Below are positions 49,599 to 59,985 of a stretch of DNA of 64,000 nucleotides, in pieces. The translations under genes were made by a program, and so were the position numbers. Position 1 is the first letter of the stretch; each line of letters begins with the position of its first letter. The notes under the pieces were generated by a model. It saw nothing but the letters and a program-made list of their open reading frames with translations. It made no database searches and had not been told where the DNA came from. This DNA comes from Capronia americana (Eukaryota; Ascomycota; Eurotiomycetes; Chaetothyriales; Herpotrichiellaceae), in NCBI GenBank assembly GCA_016110215.1, contig JADWQD010000012.1, positions 992,001 to 1,056,000 on the forward strand, given 5' to 3'.

Positions 49599-52500
49599 CT
49601 ACGCAAAGTGCATCTTTGCTTCGGCCAGCCCGCCGCCTTGGGCTCCGTATACGTATTGCTGCTGTTGATGCTGGTTCAAGGGCGTCTGCAAGCCCAGCCC
49701 AGTCTGCACATGCGCATTGATAGGACTCGGTTGGCCGCCATGAGCATGACTTTGTAGCATAGATTGACCATATTGGCTCAGACTGTACCCCGGCATCGAG
49801 TGCGAATGAGAATGTGCGCTGGGATAGGTATGCTGCATCGGTGCTTTCGAGTACATCGCCCCAGTCGGCTTGTAGAACGAGCTTTCATATCCTTGACTCG
49901 TAGGCTGAGATCGCGGTGTCACCATCGCAGTTTGCGGTGACAGATTGTGATCATGCTGTGGTCCCGCCTGGGGAGACGGCATAAAGGGGGGAGACTGATG
50001 GATATAGGTGCCTGTACCACCAAAGCCATTGCCCATCATCGGCCCTTGCGTTGCCGGTGTCATCGCATGTGGGCTGTAGTATGGCTGATCGAAATAGTAA
50101 CCTCCATTGTGAAGGCGGCTGTGGATTGACGCTGGTGACTGCCCAGCTGACGACGGCTGGTACGCCGAGTTAGCGCTCGTCGGATAGGGCGACAGGTTGC
50201 TTGGGTCAGCATTGTGCATCGCACCAGGATTGGTCGCGAAGGAAGACGGCATCACGGGCGGCTGCTCAATCGGACTGATTATGGTGTCAGGTGAGACTTC
50301 CCTCATGTTCACCAGCTGCAAGACTGGCATCGCGATCTGTTCCATATGCTTGCCCATGTGCACTGAGAGCTTTTTAAACGTAGAACAGACATTTCCGCAG
50401 AAGGGACACGGTTCATCGCGAGGCTTCTTCTCCGTCTCGAAGCGGCACTCTTCGACCAACCGCCATACCTCACTGTCCTCTGCGAAGCCATTGTTGACCG
50501 GCTTGGTCTTGCTGCTGCCGGAGCCGCGTTTCATCTTGGGCTCCGTCATCTTGTGCTCTCTCACCAAATGCTGGACAAAATTGTCCTTGCGGTAACAGAT
50601 GTGATTGCACTCTTGAACCGAACACTTCCACCACTCCAGGTGGCGATGCCGCTCGTTCTCATGACGGACCCAGTCTGCCTTTCGCTTGAACGACTTGGAC
50701 TCCGGGCAGTTGGGGAAGGTGCAGGAGAATGGCTGGATGTCCTCGTGCACATGCTTCGTCCAGTCGGACGGTTTCTGGAACTTCTTCACCTTGAAGCAGA
50801 TATTGCACTCAATCTCAGCGGGAAGCCGTTGCACTGGGGGGAGCGGTATGCCCGAGGGGAACAAGGCCGGCGTGACAATACCGTCAGTGAATCCAGCCTC
50901 ATCCACCTCTTCATCCGCCGGGTTACTGACTTGGAATTGGGTCAAGGTCGTGTCCGGATCCTTCGAACTGACCCGTGGCGCTAACAGCCTGGCCTCACCG
51001 CCCAGGTCAAAGCAGAACTTGCCCGACGAGCACTTCTTGGCCACTTGCACCGAGCGGGTATGTCTGATCTTCGTTTCAACCAGCTTCTTGTAGCGTCGGA
51101 TTTGCTCCTGTGCCACGCGATCAAGCAGATACGGCGCAAGCCTAGGGTTGATTTTGCGTGCGTGATCTCGGAAGCCTTCGATGGTCGGGAGGATATCCTC
51201 AGCCCGGATCTCGAATTCCATCTTGATAGCCAACTCGTCTGCATCATCCTCGTCCTCGTCCGCGGGAGCGTCTTCGTTGTCAATGATTTGAGCAGCCAGG
51301 ATAGGTTCACGCTCGTGCATAGGAGACGCAAGTGTGGGGACTGGAGGCCCGCCATGCCTCGTTAATAGATCTGCCAGCCCACCGGGACTCTTCGCATTCT
51401 TGCCCACGTCGCTTTTGCTCCGCTGTTTCTTCAGTGCCTGTAATGGTCGTGAAGACTTTGCAGTATCGACTTCTTGAGCCACCGAGTTACCACGGCCGAC
51501 TGCCGCAAGCTGGCCCGTCATCGCGAGAAAGGCGCCGCCAGTGCTTATCGATGGCGACTTCGGTTTTCCCCAGCTCGGCACCCTTTGGGCAGGTTTTATG
51601 CTTCCGACTGAGCTGCGGTGTGCATGTCCGGTCGCAACAGGCTCCTTTGTATCCGCAGACGGCTCCTCTTTGATGTTGCTACTACTTCGTCGTGGGAAGA
51701 TACCCCGTGCCTTGCTCAGAAAACTGCTCGTTCGTTCGCGACCTCGTTTGGACAAGGAAAGGTGCCGAACTTGGCTGCCATCCACGATCGAATTAACCTC
51801 GCTCTCGCTAAGTCGCCGCCGAGTTCCCCAAGTCGCTGCTCTCGAAGAAGTTTCCCACTTTGCAGCTTCTTGGTTGAACTTGTACGCAGCCGCGTTGGAG
51901 CTGTTTGGCTGGTTCTTCGTAGTAGCAATAGGACCTGAGTCATAGTCTTGCCAAGGGCCTCGTTTGATGAATTGACTAGGAAGTGGCTCCTCTGGGTCGG
52001 GTTGCTCATCGAGTTCTAGGGCTGGAAAGGCAGTCTCGTCGGATTCTTCGCGGCTGTCCAGAGCGTGCGGCGAGACGTGCGGCGAGCCGGACTCGTGGTA
52101 GTCCTGGACTACCAGCTCGGTGTGCTCTTCGATTTCAGACTCGTCAAAATATTCATCATCGGTCTCGACGTCGACCAGTACCCCAGGGCCCGGAATATGT
52201 GCGTCAGAGTAGACAGGGCCCAGAGCATCAGTGTGAGTACCAGTAGTGTGCGCCCGCCGTCGCGACGCTTGAGGCGTTCGCCGCAAGGTGTTCGCAGGGC
52301 CTAGGTCTCCTGGCTCACTGCCAGCATCGCTTGTGGCGAGCCATTCTTCGACGTGATCGTTCCGCTCCTCAAGCTGGCGCTTGTCTTCAATGTCTTTGAA
52401 CGAGTCGACCACTTCGTCATCTCTGGAAAGCGGTTCCACGCCAACACGGGGCGACGACCCAGTACGTACATTTTCGGCGCCACTTGCATCTGGTGGCATT

Positions 52501-53459
52501 AAATAGGACATAATCCCATCAGCATTCCCATGTGTGGGGTCTGCTGACCCGTCTTGATCTTCATCGTCCTCGGACTCGCTTCGGTGACTTCGCTTAGCAG
52601 AAGTCGGGATATGGGTTTCGGTCGTTGCGGACTTGAGGTAGGAGGTTTCATAATCGGACACCATGACAACTGGACTTGGTGCCCGCACACTCGACATACG
52701 CCGCCATGCGCCTACCTTATGACCAGGAGATGGAGTCTGGTTTGGAGTAGTGTCCACCTTGAGGTTTTGGGAGACCGTTCTTTTGTGATGGGCGGACGGT
52801 AGGTCCATCGCTTTGGCGTCTTTGTGATCAGCAGTATGATTGTGCGTGGGCTGCGACAGTGGTGACCCGGCCAATGAACTCTTCGAGCTCAACAGGTCCT
52901 GTCCCGAAATAAATTTCGGTAGTGTCTCTTCACTATGCTGAAAGATACGCTGCAACTCTGAACTCGCTGTGCTTGCCTGCGCAACGTCAAACTCACGTGA
53001 GCCGTACGAATCAAGTATGAGAGGCTGAGAGGAATCTTGCGAGATGAACTGTTGCTCCCATATAAGTTCTTGTGGAGTGGTGTGTTCGCTCAAGGGGTTT
53101 TCGGAGGAAGCTCCTGTTGTTAGAAAGTCGTCAAAGGAGGACTCGTGGTGCGAAGTGTTTTCGTCCACGCTGTAAATGTCGGTTGAAGCGTGCATAGATC
53201 CCGGGCTTGCGACTGCCAGGGTATTGTATCTGGGGTTACCCAGCCAAAAGTCCGGTTCCTCTTCTAGTTGCTGGGTTGCTTGGGAAGGGTTCGACGTTAT
53301 ATTCGCATTGTATGGCAGCGTCTTGGACATAGAGGACTTTGAAGCGTTGGCTTGCTGGGACGGCGGCTGCCGCAATGGGTCGTACCTCGGCGTCTTCGAA
53401 GTCGGAGATTGCTGTCCAAGTCGTTGAACGATATGAGGACTTGGGTAGGAGTGCGACAT
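49599..53459 (-). CDS. Large C2H2 zinc-finger protein
   Basis: Single exon, 1286 residues. The first 900 residues are disordered, Ser/Pro/Gln-rich, with several acidic patches and polar low-complexity typical of transcription regulators. Residues about 905-1095 hold the zinc-binding region: CNICFKVKKFQKPSDWTKHV, FSCTFPNCPESKSFKRKADW with RHENERH, WKCSVQECNHICYRKDNFVQ with HLVREH, and CPFCGNVCSTFKKLSVHMGK with H. The C-terminal 180 residues are Tyr/Gln/Pro/Ser-rich (PYYSPHAMTPATQGPMMGNG), ending in a Gln-rich run. This finger arrangement recurs in filamentous ascomycetes, but I cannot name the factor or its targets. Start ATG at 53459. The gene lies in the same orientation as the other C2H2 gene, so ancient duplication is possible. 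Confidence 0.85.
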   Translation of the reverse strand: MSHSYPSPHIVQRLGQQSPTSKTPRYDPLRQPPSQQANASKSSMSKTLPYNANITSNPSQATQQLEEEPDFWLGNPRYNTLAVASPGSMHASTDIYSVDENTSHHESSFDDFLTTGASSENPLSEHTTPQELIWEQQFISQDSSQPLILDSYGSREFDVAQASTASSELQRIFQHSEETLPKFISGQDLLSSKSSLAGSPLSQPTHNHTADHKDAKAMDLPSAHHKRTVSQNLKVDTTPNQTPSPGHKVGAWRRMSSVRAPSPVVMVSDYETSYLKSATTETHIPTSAKRSHRSESEDDEDQDGSADPTHGNADGIMSYLMPPDASGAENVRTGSSPRVGVEPLSRDDEVVDSFKDIEDKRQLEERNDHVEEWLATSDAGSEPGDLGPANTLRRTPQASRRRAHTTGTHTDALGPVYSDAHIPGPGVLVDVETDDEYFDESEIEEHTELVVQDYHESGSPHVSPHALDSREESDETAFPALELDEQPDPEEPLPSQFIKRGPWQDYDSGPIATTKNQPNSSNAAAYKFNQEAAKWETSSRAATWGTRRRLSESEVNSIVDGSQVRHLSLSKRGRERTSSFLSKARGIFPRRSSSNIKEEPSADTKEPVATGHAHRSSVGSIKPAQRVPSWGKPKSPSISTGGAFLAMTGQLAAVGRGNSVAQEVDTAKSSRPLQALKKQRSKSDVGKNAKSPGGLADLLTRHGGPPVPTLASPMHEREPILAAQIIDNEDAPADEDEDDADELAIKMEFEIRAEDILPTIEGFRDHARKINPRLAPYLLDRVAQEQIRRYKKLVETKIRHTRSVQVAKKCSSGKFCFDLGGEARLLAPRVSSKDPDTTLTQFQVSNPADEEVDEAGFTDGIVTPALFPSGIPLPPVQRLPAEIECNICFKVKKFQKPSDWTKHVHEDIQPFSCTFPNCPESKSFKRKADWVRHENERHRHLEWWKCSVQECNHICYRKDNFVQHLVREHKMTEPKMKRGSGSSKTKPVNNGFAEDSEVWRLVEECRFETEKKPRDEPCPFCGNVCSTFKKLSVHMGKHMEQIAMPVLQLVNMREVSPDTIISPIEQPPVMPSSFATNPGAMHNADPSNLSPYPTSANSAYQPSSAGQSPASIHSRLHNGGYYFDQPYYSPHAMTPATQGPMMGNGFGGTGTYIHQSPPFMPSPQAGPQHDHNLSPQTAMVTPRSQPTSQGYESSFYKPTGAMYSKAPMQHTYPSAHSHSHSMPGYSLSQYGQSMLQSHAHGGQPSPINAHVQTGLGLQTPLNQHQQQQYVYGAQGGGLAEAKMHFA

Positions 53460-55789
53460 CTTTTCGCAAGATCGAAGCGCGGTGGAGCAGAAGAAATGAG
53501 ATCCTGCCGTTATGCTCGACCAAATCCAGACGATCTGATAGGGGCCGGGCGATTAAGGCGCTGGAGGCATGGCAGCCGCATGGACCACCCGCTGGGAGGC
53601 TGTGAAGTGTACCAGGGTATAGCACAAAGAATCTCTCATCACACAGCGGTTCACAAGACACAAAAACACCAAAGATCTCGAGGTCGGGTATTCCTGTTGT
53701 GTAAAGTGGGTATGGCTTGCAGCAGACTGCGCCCGGTACTCGACCCTTCGAGTACTTTGGATTGAGTATGTGCCTTGTTGGACGGACCAAGACCACCAGA
53801 GGACAGGAATAGAACGAGGGTGTCGAGGTGGCAGAACGCTAGAGAAAAGGAGGAAATGCTCCAGAAAGAAATCGAGGGAATCTCTGGGCTCGCTCGTTGG
53901 GTCGTCTGAGGTCAATGGGATAGGCGCTGCGCCAATAATGACTGGTCGGATGAAGGACGCCTCAGGACGGTAGGCTGCAAGCGGGTTTGAGCAGCAGTAC
54001 TGGGATTAAGAATGTGGTATAGCGCAGCTCAAAGGCTGATCGAGGGGCAGATTCCAAAGTCTGTTGAGGTAAATGGTTCACAATATGGCGGCGACGGAGG
54101 ACGACTAGGCCCAGGACAGGACAGCCCGAATGCTCTGCTATCGGAGGTCGGCCAAAGAAGCTGCGAGGGTATTTGCTCGAAAGAGCGACCGAGAGGATGA
54201 AGAGATGCGAGGTCAGGGCACAGGCCACGATGATGGCGGATGGAAAGTGAATGATGGTGGTGGTGGTGTTGGTGGAGGAGTCTCATGTCGCGCGCGGAGC
54301 ACGAGTTGCAAGTCACGCTGCGCAGTTACAGTAGCCGTAGCTCCACGAGTGGAGGCAATCAGCGGTCCAGGGGCCCCAAGGGACCCAGCACAGCCGCGCT
54401 CAAGGCTCTTTGGCTGTTGGCTGGATTGACTTCAGCTCCCACATTAGAGCCTCCAGGCGCGCGAGGGGTGATTCGCCTGAGGCCTGTCTGGCCCCCGGAT
54501 CGAGCATGGCGCTGCAGGGACCCACGATATCAATCCACTCGAGGGCCTTGCAAGCCACAGCTGTTGCTCAAACCGGTGAACAAAACACCCGATAAGAGAG
54601 CAACAGTGGTTTTTCTCCGGTGATGTTCCCTCATGTACGGTGCTGTCAGTTGGCAACTCCAATATTACTGGGATTGCTGCTAACACTGTGGTGGGCTAAC
54701 GATTCAACAAGCATGTATGTTGGAGTACTGGGTACTACTACTGGATGACTACTGTGACTACTGGTAGGTAAAGGAATGATGCAACCGCTATCCACACTGA
54801 TTCCAAAGGCTCCATAGGGGTTCGGCACGCCGCTGGCAGCTTCAAATGTGGGACTCCACGGGTTCGCACAGCCCGAATCAGCCTTACGAGCGCACGAACC
54901 GAACCACTGAGCATAGCCAGACGGTCGGCCACTCACTCAGACGATGCAGTTGAGCCAGGGCAGACTCGTGGCAGACTTCACTCCTCCTTGGCAGTGCTGG
55001 ACGGCCAATGGGCGTAGAGGAACAAACAATTGTGCGATTCACAGTCGAGGTGGTTTTCGTGCTGGGTGATTTTGGCAGCATCCCACTGAGATCGACAACA
55101 CTCTGATGATTATTGTCCGGCTACAATCCTTGATCATACCACATGATTCGTCTGTACATCTGACTCTCCTTCTTAGCAGCTCTCTTCGTTTTGCCAAGTC
55201 TGCTAGAGGTCCTGACGGAACGCTGTTGCTTGAAGATAGATGCGGATACGTAGCTGTTGCCGGAGCTCCTGACAACATCACAGTGCTCTCGGCATTCATT
55301 ACAGTACCAAATCCCTCCCTCACAACATGAGGCCCGATCCAGGTCATGACATCAGCAGAACTGCGGCCCTTCCACGTGCCAGTCGTTGAAGGCATGTTTA
55401 GCTGCATGGTGGACAATCTTCGCACTAGCGAAATCGTAGTCAAAGAAGTTTCCGATCCGTACACATAGCTATCGTAGGCGGGGGTAAAAAGGCAAGGCTG
55501 AGGCATTTGTCTATGTAATACGCTGAAGATCTAGGGCTGCATGAAAAGGCACCGCAGTTCTCGCGCGGCCTTGTCACGCCCTGGATAGAAGGGAGGCCAA
55601 TTGCCTGCAGCGGGACCCTCATTGCAAGGTCAAGGTCTGGCTCGCCCTGGAAGGATTCCGAGGTCTATTCCACAGATGTTGCCAGTGTGTCGAAGGCACC
55701 CACGCTCCAGTCCGACCGTCAGCGGTACGTGCCCGGAATAGACCTGCAAAAGAATGAGAACACTCTTCGTGAGAAAGAACGGATGAAAC
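53460..55789. other. Long intergenic region upstream of the large C2H2 gene
   Basis: 2.3 kb without a gene I can support. Such long 5' regions are usual for fungal regulators. A 155-residue minus-strand frame (55039-55506) and a His-rich one (54029-54316) were considered and not called. Part of the right end (55719-55743) could be a last exon of the neighbouring coiled-coil gene. Confidence 0.4.
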
Positions 55790-58417
55790 TCACAGGGACT
55801 CGTCACTCTTGCCATTGTTGGGAGCAAATTGCCTCAGATTCTGTAGAATTTGATCCATCCGCTCACTTTCACGTTGCCATTCAGCTTGCTTGTTTCTGAG
55901 GTTAAGCATCGTTTCCGCTAATTGAGCATAATGCTTGTCGGTCAACTCGTGGTTTGCTTGCAGTTTCTCGTGGTCTTTCCCTGCATTTGTTAGCTCCAAG
56001 CACTTCGCCTGAAGATCGCCCTCGAGCTTTTCGACTTGGGCACGCAAGGCTGTCAGTTCCTCGCGTAATTCTGTTTCGCGCTGCTCGTGCTTTGTTGTAG
56101 AATCCAATAAGCGTCCTGCGGCGAATTTTCGCATTTGCTCGAGTTCCTTCTTGCACGCATCTCGCACCTTGCTGATTTCTTCCTCATGGTCTGCAATGGA
56201 CTGGGACAATTCTTTCGACCACTTATTGACCTCCTGCTTATATTGCTGCGCTCTTTGTTCGCCATCTCTGCGGCTATTCTCTAATTGCGCTTCGTGTAGA
56301 CGGCGAGTATCGGCGAGTTCTTTCGCTTTTTCGGTCAAAGAACGCTCATGTTCTGCAATGGTTGCTCTTGCAAGGTCCAGCTCCTTTTTCTGCTGCGTAT
56401 GCTTGGTGATCATTCCTGCCAGGTCAAGCTGGATTTTTGACAAGCCAACTTTGTGTTCGTGTAGTGATCTGGCGTGTTCTTCTTCCCTCCTCGCCGTCTC
56501 CTTCTCGTGGGCCTCCCGCCACTCTATTTGCTCGCGTTCATGTCGCGTTCGTTCATCATGGAGTTGGTCTTTCAAAGTCTGAAGTGCTTCCTCTAACTTC
56601 CTCTTCTCAGCTTGATGGTGTTCATGTTGTGCTTGTTCCTTCTGTATCTGATTTTTCAATTGCTGGAGTTCATCGTCTCGAGACTTCTTTTCCGTCAATA
56701 ATTTATCATTGACAGATCGACCGATATCAACTTCTTCTGCCAACTTTTCGCATTTGATTTTCAACTCGGTAAGTCCTTCATGAGCGTGTGTCACTTCATG
56801 ACGCTCGTCCTGCAGTAGCTTTATCTTCTCCCTTTGCTCGGCTATCTCACCCTTCAATCTCAGATTCTCGCCAGCTTGTTCACCCATAATCTTCTCATAT
56901 TCTTCTTTACAAGCACTCAGCTCAATCCTCAGCTTCGCAGTGTCTTCGTGATGTTGCGCTTCGGCTTGTTTGACGAGGTTATCTTTCTCTGACAGAAGCC
57001 CTTGGCTCTCCTGGTAGACATGCAGCAGGCGGTCGATGTCAGGTAGTACGTTGGAGACTTTCTCCAAGAGTCTCGCCCGCTCGTCTTCGGCTCCGGCAGA
57101 GCCAGCTCGTAAGATCTCTCCAGGGTAGTGAAACGGCGCGTTCGGAGGTGTGAATGGTGTAGGATAGAAGGCGGTTGGAAAATTTGCCATATAAGGCTGT
57201 GGATATTGGTATGGATAAGGTTGTGCGTACTGAAGCGTTTGAGGTGGCGGACTACCCATTGGCGGATGGATGTAGGGAGACAAGGGAGGGGATGCCAGCG
57301 GTGACTGAGCCGGAGGTATGAAATCTTGAAGCACCATCACTTCAGCTGCCGGAGCAGGGCTCGCGGTCACAGGAACACCTCCCTCCACCGATTCCGCCAG
57401 GTGCTGGTCAAATCTAGGTTGCATGAAGGTCACAGGCCCTTGCGGAGTAGGTGCCACTAAAGTCTCATACAAGGGAGGTCGTGATAACTGGGCCATTGGA
57501 ACCGCTACGCCATCGTGAAAGAATGGCTCTGACGTCCCTGTGTGTGCAGTATCGGATCCTTGTTGTACCAAAGCCGCAGGACCCTGTAGCGTCACCCTTG
57601 CCAGAGGCTCGTGTAGAGATGATGTTGATGTCCTGGTCCCCGGCGCAGATGCAGTATCATGGAGAGATGACTTCGAGGTTCTAGGAGTCGGAGCAACATC
57701 TTCTTCATGTAAAGAGGAATTGGACATTCTAGCGGAGGGTGTGGCAATGTTCGTAGATCCAGGCGTAGAAATAGGTTGTTTCGGGGACAGTGGCGTGACC
57801 TGAGTGACAGCGAGTTCTTCCGACTCTTCGGCAACGGTTGGCTGCATCGAAGCGAGCGATCTTGACGAAAGTGTCCTCCATCCAAGTCCATGGGAAGATT
57901 GAGGAGGAAGAGGAGGAGCAGGAGGAGGAGGCTGCAAAGTCAATACTGCCGGACTTTCAGTTATCTTCTTTGCAGCTTCCGTAGTGGAATGCTTCCAGAA
58001 CTTTGTTGGGGAAGCAGAACGTCGGCCTCTGTCAGGCACCTCAAACTGATGCACATCGTGGACAGTATATGCTCTGGGCTTAATCGGCGAGACTGGCGTT
58101 GAGCTTGCGCCCGCCTCGGACGGAGGTTGAATCTTCCTGTCCGACTTCGAGGATAGTAAGGATTGCCTCGAGGGCACCGCCGTCGGGTCTGAGTTCCTGG
58201 GCTCGAGGGTCCTCTGCCGATAGAGATAGACTGCTGGTGAGCTCGGTCGGCTGTTTCTTGGTATCGAGACTTCATCCAGAGTTCTCGACAGAGTCTTGGA
58301 CAATTTCGTGGATGCGGAGCTTGAGGCCCTACTTCGAGCCGGTCTTTCTGATGCCTCGCCGTGGGAGCCACGGCGGCCCCGAGGCTTCGCGCTGGTCTGG
58401 TATGCTGTTGTTGACAT
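55790..58417 (-). CDS. Coiled-coil protein with Pro-rich N-terminal half, unknown function
   Basis: Single open frame of 875 residues from the ATG at 58417. Residues 1-450 are disordered: Ser/Pro/Arg-rich, with a polyproline stretch (LQPPPPAPPLPPQSS), three degenerate SSLHE/SSLHD repeats (about residues 235-275) and a Pro/Tyr/Gln-rich segment. Residues about 465-865 form an almost continuous coiled coil (LSEKDNLVKQAEAQHHEDTA; IKLLQDERHEVTHAHEGLTE; LRAQVEKLEGDLQAKCLELT). It resembles cytoskeletal or septal scaffold proteins, but no family is recognised. The end has two readings: stop at 55790 (SDESL) or splicing of a good GTGAGT...TTGCAG intron (55744-55793) to a short exon ending at 55719 (adding SIPGTYR). 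Confidence 0.8.
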   Translation of the reverse strand: MSTTAYQTSAKPRGRRGSHGEASERPARSRASSSASTKLSKTLSRTLDEVSIPRNSRPSSPAVYLYRQRTLEPRNSDPTAVPSRQSLLSSKSDRKIQPPSEAGASSTPVSPIKPRAYTVHDVHQFEVPDRGRRSASPTKFWKHSTTEAAKKITESPAVLTLQPPPPAPPLPPQSSHGLGWRTLSSRSLASMQPTVAEESEELAVTQVTPLSPKQPISTPGSTNIATPSARMSNSSLHEEDVAPTPRTSKSSLHDTASAPGTRTSTSSLHEPLARVTLQGPAALVQQGSDTAHTGTSEPFFHDGVAVPMAQLSRPPLYETLVAPTPQGPVTFMQPRFDQHLAESVEGGVPVTASPAPAAEVMVLQDFIPPAQSPLASPPLSPYIHPPMGSPPPQTLQYAQPYPYQYPQPYMANFPTAFYPTPFTPPNAPFHYPGEILRAGSAGAEDERARLLEKVSNVLPDIDRLLHVYQESQGLLSEKDNLVKQAEAQHHEDTAKLRIELSACKEEYEKIMGEQAGENLRLKGEIAEQREKIKLLQDERHEVTHAHEGLTELKIKCEKLAEEVDIGRSVNDKLLTEKKSRDDELQQLKNQIQKEQAQHEHHQAEKRKLEEALQTLKDQLHDERTRHEREQIEWREAHEKETARREEEHARSLHEHKVGLSKIQLDLAGMITKHTQQKKELDLARATIAEHERSLTEKAKELADTRRLHEAQLENSRRDGEQRAQQYKQEVNKWSKELSQSIADHEEEISKVRDACKKELEQMRKFAAGRLLDSTTKHEQRETELREELTALRAQVEKLEGDLQAKCLELTNAGKDHEKLQANHELTDKHYAQLAETMLNLRNKQAEWQRESERMDQILQNLRQFAPNNGKSDESL

Positions 58418-59047
58418 TGTGCGTCAGGTTCGTCATAGGCGCGGGTTTAGAAATCAACTTTTCTAACTACTCGTACAAGGTGCTGAGAAAACAGATAATG
58501 TTACAATAATTATACAGAAGGAAACGAGAAGCGACTCAAGGACAAAGTACAGCCATCTTAAGGGCCTTTGAACACAGCCCTCGACATATTTTGAGTCACA
58601 AAAAGTTGAAACCTGGGGAACGAATTGTGTATCAATAGCCACGACGGCGAGGACTGGCTCTCAGCGGGCGTCCGCGGACACTTGCTGCCCAACGGGGGCC
58701 GAGGATCATCGTGCTGCAGCACTCCACATAATCAACGAAGCCGCATGAACTCTGGTTTTCTCGAGGCGTAGTACTGTGCAGTAGTAGGCCATCACGTATG
58801 TAGACACTCGTGGCTGACCCTCATTGGTCCAGTCCGTGGAAAAGAAAAGCTCATTGAGTTGTAGCATGAGAGCAAACTGAGCTTGAAGTGACGGGACGTC
58901 ACAGGCACACAGGTTGGAGCACTCGGAAAAACATACGGCCCGGGATCCTTGGCATATCCCATCTGGCTCCGAGTCAATCGAATTGGGCCTCAGAACGTAC
59001 TTTGCAGCTCATTTCTCAAGCCTCCTGCTGTTGCAGCATATCCAACC
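58418..59047. promoter_or_regulatory. Divergent promoter region, coiled-coil gene / complex I 17.8 kDa subunit
   Basis: 630 bp between divergent starts; it should contain both promoters. No named site was identified. Confidence 0.4.
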
Positions 59048-59760
59048 ATGTCCTTCGTCTCAAGAGGGGCGAGAGCTGCAGGTCGGCCCCTGAGACAATC
59101 GATTCGGCAGCCGCCACGCAGATTTGCAGGACACGAAGCTGGACATGGCCATGGAGATGCACATCATTCCGGGGAAAGCGCCTTCCACGTTGCAGGAGGG
59201 TCAGGACAAGAAGGCTTCGGCGTGAGCAGCGACCTGCAAGGACCTTTGGAGTGAACAGAGGCTGACACTCGGACGAACAGAAAGGCTTTTATTTTGCCCT
59301 AGCCACGATACCATTGTTTTATGTCGTCTATTCGGTTGCCAGCTCACCAAGCGACAACGCCATTACCCGACTCGTGCAGCGATACGATGCGGGGAGGGAA
59401 GTGCAGCTGAGAAAAGATGCCCTACATACAACAATGATGGAACAGGCTGCTGCGGACAGGCAGTTGTTCGCTGCGACACCCACCAACGCAGCGGGTCCAC
59501 CCCTACGAAACCCAGAGTACGAATACCCAGCTATGAGCTTCTTCTCTCAGGGTAACTAATCCGAATGGAATAGGATGTTCAACTTCGGCTCGCCGTGGAA
59601 CGTGTCCGCTGGTCATGGTACGGCCGATCTTGCAGCATTGGCGAAACATTATGAAGAGACACATAAGGAGGTCGAGCAACAGAGAATAGCTAGGTTCAAG
59701 AAGCAGAAAGGCTCGGTCTACGACATGCCCTTGGAGGGCTTCGACTCTTCAAAGGCTTAG
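59048..59760 (+). CDS. NADH:ubiquinone oxidoreductase 17.8 kDa subunit (complex I accessory)
   Basis: Three exons (59048-59221, 59281-59516, 59574-59760) give 198 residues. The start is a mitochondrial presequence, MSFVSRGARAAGRPLRQSIR. Then come a His/Gly-rich stretch (HEAGHGHGDAHHSGESAFHV), one membrane helix (KGFYFALATIPLFYVVYSVA), a charged helix and the C-terminal block RNPEMFNFGSPWNVSAGHG. This order matches the fungal 17.8 kDa complex I subunit described in Neurospora. Both introns (59 and 57 bp) have CTGAC or CTAAT branch sites; the second joins NPE to MFNFGS as the family expects. It acts in the inner mitochondrial membrane arm of complex I. Confidence 0.92.
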
Positions 59761-59985
59761 TTCTTGTGGCATTGGCAGTGTACATAATACGAAAGTCCAT
59801 AAACAGTAACGGGCGCTGTTACACGGGAACTCACGATCGAACAAAAAGAGTCCCTTCGTTCAGGTGTCGTCGCTTCATGTTACCTCATTCAACACGGCTC
59901 CTTGCGTGCATTTCAGACCTAGCTTCGCTTGAGAGCCTCGCTTCGCGGCGTTGCAAGCGTCTCCGTCCAAAGAATAGTGTATGGT

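Noticed and set aside
54029..54316. Reading frame with a His run
   Set aside because: The His run comes from a GTG-type triplet repeat; the rest has no protein-like features.
55039..55506. 155-residue minus-strand reading frame
   Set aside because: No domain, unusual composition, no splice partner found; overlapping frames on the other strand look equally plausible.
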